From: Nitratidesulfovibrio sp. SRB-5
Lineage (GTDB): Bacteria > Desulfobacterota > Desulfovibrionia > Desulfovibrionales > Desulfovibrionaceae
Direction: 5' to 3'
NCBI RefSeq assembly: GCF_019931275.1
Contig: NZ_JAIOTY010000001.1
Span: forward strand, 186,001 to 250,000
Length of the DNA stretch: 64,000 nt
Part shown: positions 16,613-24,691 of the stretch, piece after piece
How positions within the stretch are numbered: the first letter of the stretch is position 1
Layout: every line of letters begins with the position of its first letter
The notes under the pieces: model-generated
Told to the model about the DNA's origin: nothing
Seen by the model: the letters and a program-made list of their open reading frames with translations, nothing else
Database searches by the model: none
Made by a program: the position numbers and the translations under genes

Positions 16613-18727
16613 ATGGTCGGCGATTTGCAGGTTCTCGGAAGGATGCACGCCTCGCTGGAGGCCATCGGCAACGAGCACGTTGGCGCCCAGGGCGGCGATG
16701 TGGTGGCCTCCACGCGCGGGGCGTTCGGACGCGCGGTGAACTGGATGCGTTCGGCCTTTGGCGGGGCTGGTGAACGGGCGAACCGGGGCGTCATTGGCAA
16801 CCTGGTGGCCCAGATGCGTGCCGCGCACGTGAGCGACGCGGCGCTGGACGTGGCCCAGCGGCTGCTTTCCGCGCAGTCTGCGCCGGGCAAGCCGCTTTCC
16901 GGCAGGGCAGCGGCCCAGGTGCTGGATACCGTCATCAAGTGGACCAGCGAGGAGCAGGCGCAGTCGGCCAACCTCGATATCAACATCACCGGCCTGCAGG
17001 ATCACCTGGCCGACGAGTTCGACACCATCTTCACGCAACGGTACGACCGCTTCGGCATGAAGGACGTGGCCCCCACGGCGGAAGACCGTGGCGCCATCAT
17101 GGATGCCTTCCGCACGAAGTGCCGCCAGTGGGGCGAGAGGCACGGCATGCACGCTCCCGGCATTGCCGAGGCCCGCGAAATGCTGGGTGATGCCTGCCGC
17201 GTGCGCGGGCTGGCCCGGCTTGACGCCTCCCTTGCCGCCCGTCTGGAAGAAGTCGGCGGCCATGCGACGGCCGATGCGCCGCTGTGCCAGCGGCTGCGCA
17301 CGGCCATGCAGACGCGCGGCATGGAATTCGATTTCGCCCCCGCGGACCTCGACAAACTGCACTCGCGCCTGAAGGCCAAGTTCGAAACCGCGTTCAAGAT
17401 AGTCAACACGCATCCACCCACCGCAGAAGAGGCTGCTGCTGCGGCAGACAAGGTTGTCGGCGCGTTTCTGGACTCGGTGCAGGTGATCGACGACGCGCAA
17501 CTGAGCGCGGAACAGAAGGCGGCGGCCCGGGCAATGGTGCTGAGCGCACCATTCACCATCAATACCGCCATGGCGCAGGCGTTGTGCGAATGCCTGCCCC
17601 AGGTTTCGCAGGCGGTGGGGCAACTGGTGGCGGGCGGCCAGGATGCACAGGCCATCGCCACTACCCTTCGCGCCATCACCGACGCGGCGGCGCAGGCGGT
17701 GGAGATACCCGGCGGCGATCCCATGCGCCCCGCCCTGCGACCGGGCCTTGAAGGCGCCGACGAAGTGACCGCCGTGCGGGCCTTTGCCATCGGTGCCGGG
17801 CTGCAACTGGCCGGTGTGAACAGCAGCGAGGGCGCGCAGGCGCTGCTGAACGGCTTTTCGCAGATCGGCAGCGAATTTCAGGCCTGCCGTTTTGCCCTGG
17901 CCCAGAGCGACCCGGGCGACAGGCGCCGGGCCAACGACACGGAGGCGGCGGTCCATGTGCTGGACACTCTGATCAGAACGGCCGGGGTGGGCGGCGTCGA
18001 CCGTTCGCTGCTGCTCGAAATGCCGGGCGTGGGCCAGCTGAACATGGCGCAGGTGCGCGCGGCGATTCCCGCCAACGTGCATGGCGTGGGAAGAATGGAA
18101 ACGCAGCCCCAGGTGGATACGGCGCTTCTGGGGCAGCAGGTGGCCGCAGAGATGACGAAGGAAGCCGCGCGCCACGGCAGCAGCCTGCCCATTGCCAATG
18201 TTTCCCAGGAGTTCCAGCAGCACTACCTTTCGAAGTTCGGCGCTGATTTCCTGAAGGATTTTTTCCGCAACGGCATCATGCTGGACGGGCATCAGTACGG
18301 CGCCACCGGCACGCAGGATTCTGCGGCCATGGAGCAGGCCCTGCGAAACTTCGCGGATGCCTTCCCCAGCGTCGACGTGGCGGCGGACATCAGCCGTTCG
18401 CTGCATCAGGGGGTGGTGCCCATGGTGCTGACAGGGCTTTCCTCGCAGCCCGGCGCCCAGGGGATGACCATGGCCGTGCTGACCGGGCAGGGCACGCGGC
18501 TGGCGGAGGGCAACCGCATTTCGCTTGCCACTCGCCAGGACGGCAGCTACACGGCCACCGTGGCCATCAACATGCAGTATGGCGAATTTGATCCGGAGGG
18601 GCTGCCGGCGCCCGGCATGGGCATGTGCGTGGAACTGCAAATGTCCATGCGCGCCGGGGAAGGGAACGTTGCCGTCCAGCCTCAGGGTTGCGATGTGGTC
18701 TTCAGTCAGAATCAATGGGGGCGTTAG
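16613..18727 (+). CDS. candidate T3SS effector, unknown function
   Basis: 704 residues from the ATG at 16613 (AAGGAG, 7 bp spacing). No signal peptide or membrane segment; the protein is largely alpha-helical, with Ala- and Gln-rich stretches and many amphipathic segments (for example around residues 290-330, EEAAAAADKVVGAFLDSVQ, and 560-600). The last 80 residues look beta-rich (RISLATRQDGSYTATVAINM). No catalytic motif or known family recognised. The effector call rests on the class I chaperone just upstream and the T3SS nearby. It could instead be a structural or regulatory T3SS substrate. A terminator follows. Confidence 0.7.
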   Translation: MVGDLQVLGRMHASLEAIGNEHVGAQGGDVVASTRGAFGRAVNWMRSAFGGAGERANRGVIGNLVAQMRAAHVSDAALDVAQRLLSAQSAPGKPLSGRAAAQVLDTVIKWTSEEQAQSANLDINITGLQDHLADEFDTIFTQRYDRFGMKDVAPTAEDRGAIMDAFRTKCRQWGERHGMHAPGIAEAREMLGDACRVRGLARLDASLAARLEEVGGHATADAPLCQRLRTAMQTRGMEFDFAPADLDKLHSRLKAKFETAFKIVNTHPPTAEEAAAAADKVVGAFLDSVQVIDDAQLSAEQKAAARAMVLSAPFTINTAMAQALCECLPQVSQAVGQLVAGGQDAQAIATTLRAITDAAAQAVEIPGGDPMRPALRPGLEGADEVTAVRAFAIGAGLQLAGVNSSEGAQALLNGFSQIGSEFQACRFALAQSDPGDRRRANDTEAAVHVLDTLIRTAGVGGVDRSLLLEMPGVGQLNMAQVRAAIPANVHGVGRMETQPQVDTALLGQQVAAEMTKEAARHGSSLPIANVSQEFQQHYLSKFGADFLKDFFRNGIMLDGHQYGATGTQDSAAMEQALRNFADAFPSVDVAADISRSLHQGVVPMVLTGLSSQPGAQGMTMAVLTGQGTRLAEGNRISLATRQDGSYTATVAINMQYGEFDPEGLPAPGMGMCVELQMSMRAGEGNVAVQPQGCDVVFSQNQWGR

Positions 18728-18768
18728 GCGCCCCCGGACGGCCAATGCCGCACGGACGGAATGAAATG

Positions 18769-18795
18769 CCGCGCCCCTTGCCGGGGCGCGGTTTT
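18769..18795 (+). terminator. rho-independent terminator after the effector candidate
   Basis: A 9-bp stem CCGCGCCCC / GGGGCGCGG with a TTGCC loop is followed by TTTT. It separates the chaperone-effector unit from the following binding-protein gene. Confidence 0.85.
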
Positions 18796-18807
18796 GGGGA
18801 GATGCGC

Positions 18808-20031
18808 ATGACGGGACTTGGTTGGGGGCCGCGCGCCCGGATGTTGTCTGCCCGGATGGTGTACGCCCACATGCTGTGCGCCCGGATGTTGTCTGCCCAA
18901 ATGCTGTGCGTCGTGCTGCTGGCGGCATGGTTCTGCATGGCCGCATTGCCCGCGCAGGCCGCCGCGCCGGAAGCAGGCGCCAGGGTGTGGCGGGTGGCCT
19001 ACATAGAGGGCGGCCCGTACACCGACTACCAGCAGATACTGGCGGGCACGGTGCGCGGGCTTGCGCGCCTTGGCCTTATTCCCGACGGCAACGTGCCGGT
19101 GCCGCAGGGCACGGAAAGCACGCGCGAGATGTGGCAGTGGCTGACCGCCCACGCCAACGGCGGGCGCATCGAATTCCTGGCCGACGGCTACTACACGGCG
19201 GACTGGGATCCGGCCCGCCGGGCGGCCAACCGGGCCGAGCTGCTCAAGCGCATCCGCGAGCGCGGCGACGTGGACATGATCTTTGCCTACGGCACATGGG
19301 CCGGGCTGGACATGGCCACCGACGACCATGCGGTGCCCACCTTTTCCATGTCGGTAACCGACGCCGTGGGCGCGGGCATCGTGAAGTCGGTGGAGGATTC
19401 CGGCCACGACCACGTGCACGCCCAACTGGAGCCGGGCCGCTACGAGCGCCAGCTGGCGGTGTTCCACGACGTGTTCAAGTTCAAGCGGCTGGGCGTGCCC
19501 TTCGACGATACCCCGGAGGGGCGCGCGTCCATCGCCATGCCGGTCATAGAACGCACCGCCGCGGAACTGGGCTTCACCATCGTGCCGTGCCCCGCCCGCT
19601 TCGACGTGCCCGACCTGGACGTGGCCTTCGGCAACCTGCTCCAGTGCATGGAAACCCTGTCCAGAACGTCCGACGCCGTCTACCTTACGGTCAACACGGG
19701 CATGCAGGGCAAGCGCATGGTCGAGCTGTTGCAGCCGGTGATCCGCGCGGGCGTTCCCACCTTTTCGCAGAGCGGGCCGGAAGAAACCAAGCTGGGCGTG
19801 CTGCTCAGCCTTGCGCAGGCCAGCTTCGACGACGTGGGCCTGTTCGAGGCAGAGGCCGTGCAAAAGGTCATCAACGGCGCGAAACCGCGCGAGGTGAGCC
19901 AGGTGTTCGAAGGCCCGCTGGGCCTCGCCATCAACCTGCGCATGGCCATGCTGATCGGCTGGAATCCGCCGTTCGACATCCTGGCGGCGGTGGATGAAAT
20001 CCACCAGCAGATCCAGAATGCGGAAAACTAG
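18808..20031 (+). CDS. ABC-type substrate-binding protein (PF04392-like), orphan
   Basis: 407 residues from the ATG at 18808 (GGGGAG six bases upstream; an ATG at 18802 is too close to that site). A long signal region carries five near-repeats (ARMLS, ARMVY, AHMLC...) before the hydrophobic core. The mature part is a two-lobe periplasmic binding fold of the tryptophan/TrpX-like ABC_sub_bind type: WRVAYIEGGPYTDYQQILAG, DVDMIFAYGTWAGLDMA, RLGVPFDDTPEGRASIAMPV, AVYLTVNTGMQGK, GVPTFSQSG. No permease or ATPase gene adjoins; the next gene is an unusual MFS protein, so it may serve as a ligand receptor instead. Confidence 0.8.
   Translation: MTGLGWGPRARMLSARMVYAHMLCARMLSAQMLCVVLLAAWFCMAALPAQAAAPEAGARVWRVAYIEGGPYTDYQQILAGTVRGLARLGLIPDGNVPVPQGTESTREMWQWLTAHANGGRIEFLADGYYTADWDPARRAANRAELLKRIRERGDVDMIFAYGTWAGLDMATDDHAVPTFSMSVTDAVGAGIVKSVEDSGHDHVHAQLEPGRYERQLAVFHDVFKFKRLGVPFDDTPEGRASIAMPVIERTAAELGFTIVPCPARFDVPDLDVAFGNLLQCMETLSRTSDAVYLTVNTGMQGKRMVELLQPVIRAGVPTFSQSGPEETKLGVLLSLAQASFDDVGLFEAEAVQKVINGAKPREVSQVFEGPLGLAINLRMAMLIGWNPPFDILAAVDEIHQQIQNAEN
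18835..18909 (+). repeat. five 15-bp tandem units in the signal-peptide region of the binding protein
   Basis: Five consecutive 15-bp units (GCCCGGATGTTGTCT and variants) encode A(R/H/Q)M(L/V)x(S/Y/C). Units 1 and 4 are identical; units 3 and 5 differ at three positions. The unit preserves frame and lengthens the positively charged region before the hydrophobic core. Confidence 0.85.
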
Positions 20032-22633
20032 CGGCCGCGCCATGAGGCAGGATATTACCCCCACCGGGCCGGGTGCCGACGCGGCATCCACCACGTCTTC
20101 CCCCATGTCTTCCGCCACGGCGTCCGGTACGGCGTCCGGCACGGCTCCCGCCGCTCCCGCCGCTCCAACGGACGGCGCGGCCCTGCGCGGCCTGCGCGCA
20201 CGCCTGCTGGCGTGGGGCGTGCTGGCGCTGCTGTGCGCCCAGCTGTTCTACGGCGTGCTGGTGGGCTCGTCGCTGCACCGGCAGTACCGGGGCCCCATGC
20301 TGGCCGTGCAGGCCCTGACCTGCGACGACCTTGCGCTGCGCCTGGGCCGCATGGCCCGCCTCGGCAAGCCGCTGGACCGCATCCGCGACCTTTCCGGCAT
20401 GCTCGCCCCCTTCCGGACCGCATCGCCCGCCGCCGACCTGCTGGTGACCGACGCCGCGGGCACCGTGCTGGGCGCTTGGGACGCCGCCCGCGTGGGGACG
20501 TCCATGACCGTCCCGCGCGATGCCGCCCCCGTGCCGGGTTCCAACGCCTTCGAATTCGCCGCCGGGGGTGACACCTGGCTGTCCCGCCCCATTCCCGGCA
20601 AGGATGGCGCGGCCGTGGGCCACGTGCTGCTGCGGCTGGACGCGGCCCGGCTGGACGCGGACCTTGCCGGGGCTGCCGCCCACCTGCCCCTGTTCGGGGG
20701 CATCGCGGCGGGGTCGTGCCTGCTGCTGGCGGTGCTGTGCTTCGTCCTGCTGCCCGGCGGCGGCAGCACCCTGACGCAGGCGGCGTGGCGGCGCAGGGCG
20801 CGCATGGTCCTGCTGCTGCCGCTGCTGGCCGGGCAGGTGTGCCTGATGGTGGTCATGGGCGGCCCGCTGAAGGACATCCACGTGCGCCAGAGCGGGGACA
20901 TAGCCACCCAACTGGCCGGACAACTGGGGCGCGATCTTTCGTCCATCGTGGCCAAGGGCGTGCCGCTGGAGCGGCTGCCCGGCATCGAGACGCACCTGCA
21001 AAGCCTGCAACGCGGCCTGCCGCAGGTGGTGGGCATCGGCATGCTGGGCGCCGACGGCACGTTGCTGTCCGCCGCCAGCGCGGCGGGCCCCCTGGACGCG
21101 GCGGCATGGTCCGGCCTTGGCGCGGATGCGCCCCAGGGCATCAGCGTGGTGCCGGGGGTGGCGCTTTCCGGCGGGCAGGGCGATGCCCCGGCGGCGGGCA
21201 CCGTGCGGGTGCTCATGTCGTCCGACGCCATTGCCGCTGGCCTGCGCGAGGCCCTGCTGGACACGGCCACGGTGTCCGTGGTGGCCATGCTGCTGCTGGT
21301 GGAGCTTGCCTCGCTGCTGCTGGTGCAGGCCGAGCGGGGCGTCATGTCGCCGCGTCCGGCGCTGGCGGACATGCCGGGCTTCATGCGGGCGGTCATCTTT
21401 TTCTGCATGTGCGCCATAGATCTTTCCGTGTCGTTCATTCCGCTGCGGCTGGCGGAACTGGACGCCGGGCTGTTCGGCCTGCCACGCGACGTGGTCATGG
21501 GCCTGCCGGTGTCGTTCGAGATGTTCATGGTGGGCATTGCCATCGTGGCGGGGGGCACCCTTGCCGCGCGGCACGGCTGGCGACCGCTGCTGCTGGCGGG
21601 CGTGGCGCTGGCCGCCGCCGGGGCCGCCGCCAGCGGCGTGGCCGCCACCCCGCTGGGCTACATCCTGGCGCGCGGCGTGGCGGGCGCGGGGTACGGGTGC
21701 ATCAACCTTGCCGCGCAGGTCCACGTGGTGTCCCATTCCACAGCCCGCAACCGCGCAGCCAACCTTGGTTCCATGTTCGCCGGGCTGTTTGCCGGGGTGA
21801 TGTGCGCCAGCGCCACGGGCGGCCTGGTTGCCGACCGGCTGGGCTACGGTCCCGTGTTCCTGGTGTCGGCGGTGCTGTTGTGCGCGGTGCTGGCATGGCT
21901 GCTGCTGTGCCCCTCGCGCGACGTGCCCGGCGCCCGCGTCACCACCGACGAACCGCAGGCTCCGGCAGAGCGGCGTGGCGGCGTGGCGGCCTTCCTGCGC
22001 GACCGGCGCATGGCCGCGCTGCTGCTGTGCAACATCATGCCGCTGTCCTTTGTCACGGTCTGCCTGTTCCAGTTCTTCGTGCCCGTGTACCTCAATGCCG
22101 ACGGGGCAAGCCCGGCGGACATCGGGCGCGTCTCCATGCTGTTCTGCCTGGTGGTGGTCTATCTGGGACCGTGGTGCGGCAGGCTGGTGGATGCCTCCCC
22201 GCGCAAGTACCGGGCGCTGACCGTGGCCGGGCTGCTGGGCGCGGCATCGGTGGCCGCGCTGCTGGCGGGCAGCGGCATCGGCGTGGCCGTGGCGGCGGTG
22301 AGCCTGCTTGGCATGAGCAACGCCGTGGCTTCCAGCGGGCAGGGGACGTATGCGCTGCAACTTCCCGCCGCCGCGATCATGGGCCGGTCGCGCACCATGA
22401 GCCTGTACAACGTCATGGAGCGGGTGGGGCAGGTGCTCGGCCCGGTGTCGTTCGGCGTGGTGCTGGCGATGTGGGGGCGTGACGCCGGGCTGGTGGTCAT
22501 GGCGGCGGGGATGGGCGCGGCAAGCCTGTTGTTCTTCGCCTGCACGGCGGGCCGATCCGATGCGGTCCCCGGTGCGGTCCCCGTGGCGGCCATGCCCGGT
22601 GACGCACGTCCCGACCACGGGGAGCGACCGTGA
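20018..22633 (+). CDS. MFS transporter with two periplasmic sensor-like segments at the N-terminus
   Basis: About 871 residues; the start is uncertain (ATG at 20018 overlapping the upstream gene, or 20042). After a 60-residue Ala/Thr-rich leader come TM1 (61-83), a periplasmic segment of about 140 residues, TM2 (224-249), TM3 (261-281), a second periplasmic segment of about 130 residues (DIHVRQSGDIATQLAGQLGR ... SGGQGDAPAAGTVRVLMS), TM4 (415-436), and then a full major facilitator domain to the end (GYILARGVAGAGYG, GVVLAMWGRDAGLVVMAAGM). The segments look like Cache-type sensors. An MFS protein of normal size has 400-450 residues. The 3' end overlaps the next gene (GTGA). Confidence 0.82.
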   Translation: MRKTSGRAMRQDITPTGPGADAASTTSSPMSSATASGTASGTAPAAPAAPTDGAALRGLRARLLAWGVLALLCAQLFYGVLVGSSLHRQYRGPMLAVQALTCDDLALRLGRMARLGKPLDRIRDLSGMLAPFRTASPAADLLVTDAAGTVLGAWDAARVGTSMTVPRDAAPVPGSNAFEFAAGGDTWLSRPIPGKDGAAVGHVLLRLDAARLDADLAGAAAHLPLFGGIAAGSCLLLAVLCFVLLPGGGSTLTQAAWRRRARMVLLLPLLAGQVCLMVVMGGPLKDIHVRQSGDIATQLAGQLGRDLSSIVAKGVPLERLPGIETHLQSLQRGLPQVVGIGMLGADGTLLSAASAAGPLDAAAWSGLGADAPQGISVVPGVALSGGQGDAPAAGTVRVLMSSDAIAAGLREALLDTATVSVVAMLLLVELASLLLVQAERGVMSPRPALADMPGFMRAVIFFCMCAIDLSVSFIPLRLAELDAGLFGLPRDVVMGLPVSFEMFMVGIAIVAGGTLAARHGWRPLLLAGVALAAAGAAASGVAATPLGYILARGVAGAGYGCINLAAQVHVVSHSTARNRAANLGSMFAGLFAGVMCASATGGLVADRLGYGPVFLVSAVLLCAVLAWLLLCPSRDVPGARVTTDEPQAPAERRGGVAAFLRDRRMAALLLCNIMPLSFVTVCLFQFFVPVYLNADGASPADIGRVSMLFCLVVVYLGPWCGRLVDASPRKYRALTVAGLLGAASVAALLAGSGIGVAVAAVSLLGMSNAVASSGQGTYALQLPAAAIMGRSRTMSLYNVMERVGQVLGPVSFGVVLAMWGRDAGLVVMAAGMGAASLLFFACTAGRSDAVPGAVPVAAMPGDARPDHGERP

Positions 22634-24357
22634 CAACCGCAGCATCGCGCACGGCTGGCGGCACGCCGCCAGGAGGCAAGGGGAACGACCTGACCGCGCT
22701 CTGGGCCGTGTTGCCGCACCTGCCGGACCTGCTGGAGGCGTGGCGCGGGCGCACCGTGGGCGAGGTGGCCGGGCAGTTCGGCGCGCCGGGCGCGGCCCCT
22801 GCCCCGTCAGGTGCGCTGATCGACGCCATGGCCGACCTTGCCGCCGCCAGCATGGGGCAGGGCACGGCACGCGCGCTGCGCCGCAGGCTGGCGCGGACGC
22901 CGTCGGTGCTGTCCGCCAATCACCACGCCATCGAATGCTTTCCCGAACTGGCCCAGGCGGTGCATTTCTTCGGCCTGGCGGAACTGCTGGCCCGGCCTGA
23001 CGAACCGGCGGAACCGACGGAACCGACGGAACCGGCTGGACTGGCAGAACGGGCTGGAATGGGCGGGACCGGCCAAAGGGGCGCAGCGGTCGCCGTGCCG
23101 CCTTCCGTCCCGGAGCCCGGCGAGCCCCGGCGGGTCATCCCGGTGCTGTCCTGCACCACGGTTTCGCTGCAAAGTCAGGTCTATCCGCGCGGGCTCATGC
23201 TGTCGCGCCGCGTGGCGCGCGACGGGCACATGGTGCGCCTGCCCCTGTTTTCCGCCGCCGAGCAGGATACCATGGTGGGCGCGGCCCCGCCGCTGACGGC
23301 TGCGGGCGTTGCGGCCATGCGCCGCCGCTGGGGGCAGGTGGGGCTTGCCGCGTGGGAGCGGGATGCCGCCAACGCGCTGGTGGACGCGCACGTGGACCGG
23401 GCGGAGGTGTACGACCTGCCCACCTTCACCGCGCAGGTCGGCCACATCAACGCCAGCCTGTGCCGGGCGCGCTTTTCCGACACCCCCGACGTGGCCGTGG
23501 CCTACGTCGGCCTGGAGACACTGGCGGCGCGCCTGCTGGAGCGCGACCTGACCGACCCCGGCTCGCCCGTTGCCGCGCTGCTGTTCGACGGCGCGCTGCG
23601 GCACGGGCTGCTGGAGGCGCTGGCGGGCGCGCGGGCCTGCTGGGAGCGCGACGTGTTCGACGGCGGCACGGCCTCGTTGCCGCGCACCGGTCGCACGGGC
23701 ACGGCCTTTTTCTGGTGGGTGGACGATGCGGGGCGGCGCTGTCCGTTGCGTTGCGCGCGGGACGGCGCGGGGATGGCGCTGGTGCGCGACGGGGTGCGCA
23801 TTCCGCTGGAACCGCAGGCCATCACGGACGCACTGGGGCGGGGGCGCATCGTGCCGGGGCTGTTCTGCTCGTACGCCACGCTGGTGGCCGGGCACGGGCT
23901 GCGCTGCCACGGGGGCATCTTTTTCGCCGCCTATCTGCCCGTCATGCTGGCGGCGGTGGGACGGGTGCTGGGCCATGCGGACGACGCGGCAAGAAGCGGC
24001 GCGGCTGGCGGGGGAACCTGCGCGGGGGGAGGGGCCGGATTTGCCAGATGTGCCGGATTGGCAGGAATTTCCGGAGGGGCCGGGCTTCTCGCGGCCCTGC
24101 CGCTGACGGTGCTGTTCGATGCCGGGCGCGGTCCGCGCCGGGTGGCGGGGGCGGTGGAGATGTTCGCCGCCGGTGGGCTGGCCCGCCGCCATCTGGAGCA
24201 CCTGGCCGCGTTGCCCATGGATGCCGTGCTGCCGGTCAGCCTGCGCGAATGCTACATGGAATGTGTGCCGCAGGACGCCCGTGCGCCGGGCTGGTCGCGC
24301 CGTCTTGCCGCCCCCATGGACGAGGGCGCGGGCGTGGTATTGTCGCTTTCGCGCTGA
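22630..24357 (+). CDS. conserved-looking protein of unknown function
   Basis: 575 residues from a GTG overlapping the MFS stop codon (GTGA), so it is made together with that transporter. No signal peptide. Conserved-looking segments include SANHHAIECFPELAQAVHFF, VLSCTTVSLQSQVYPRG, YDLPTFTAQVGHINASLC, FFWWVDDAGRRCPLRC and GLFCSYATLVAGHGLRCHGG; several Cys and His residues could make a metal or cofactor site, but none forms a motif I recognise. A 9-bp repeat (GAACCGACG, around 23003-23030) lengthens a linker near residue 128. The transporter company suggests a role in processing or sensing the same compound. Confidence 0.75.
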   Translation: MTTAASRTAGGTPPGGKGNDLTALWAVLPHLPDLLEAWRGRTVGEVAGQFGAPGAAPAPSGALIDAMADLAAASMGQGTARALRRRLARTPSVLSANHHAIECFPELAQAVHFFGLAELLARPDEPAEPTEPTEPAGLAERAGMGGTGQRGAAVAVPPSVPEPGEPRRVIPVLSCTTVSLQSQVYPRGLMLSRRVARDGHMVRLPLFSAAEQDTMVGAAPPLTAAGVAAMRRRWGQVGLAAWERDAANALVDAHVDRAEVYDLPTFTAQVGHINASLCRARFSDTPDVAVAYVGLETLAARLLERDLTDPGSPVAALLFDGALRHGLLEALAGARACWERDVFDGGTASLPRTGRTGTAFFWWVDDAGRRCPLRCARDGAGMALVRDGVRIPLEPQAITDALGRGRIVPGLFCSYATLVAGHGLRCHGGIFFAAYLPVMLAAVGRVLGHADDAARSGAAGGGTCAGGGAGFARCAGLAGISGGAGLLAALPLTVLFDAGRGPRRVAGAVEMFAAGGLARRHLEHLAALPMDAVLPVSLRECYMECVPQDARAPGWSRRLAAPMDEGAGVVLSLSR

Positions 24358-24691
24358 CGCTTCCCGCAGTCGCCGCCCCCCGGACGTTGCCGTGCAGACG
24401 CCGTCCCCCAGCCATCCCGCAGCCGCCGAGTATTCCGCCCCTGCCTGATCACGCGGCGCCGCCGACGCGATCGTTTCCTTCCCCGGACTCCCGGCCCGTC
24501 TCACCCGGCCCGTCTCACCCGGCCCGTTTCATCCGTCAGGGCGTGACCGCAACGCGCCGGGCACGTTCCCGTCCCTTTCCGCGCACCCTTGCGTCCTTTT
24601 TCCTGCCGTTCCCTGCTGTCTTTCCAGCGGTCCTTCTCCACCAGTCCCCAGCGGTCCTTCTCCAGCGGCTGGCCCCGTCTTCCCTTGCCGG
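24358..24691. other. intergenic region between convergent genes with short direct repeats
   Basis: 334 bp. Contains CGGCCCGTCTCAC-type repeats near 24490-24530 and two copies of CCAGCGGTCCTTCTCCA near 24625-24662. No clear terminator and no gene recognised. Confidence 0.5.

Noticed and set aside
16343-22870. Very long minus-strand open frames (867 and 979 codons) opposite the effector candidate and MFS genes
   Set aside because: They are GC-rich shadows: His/Arg/Gly/Gln-rich, no domains, no ribosome sites, and they oppose genes with clear protein families or codon-position bias.
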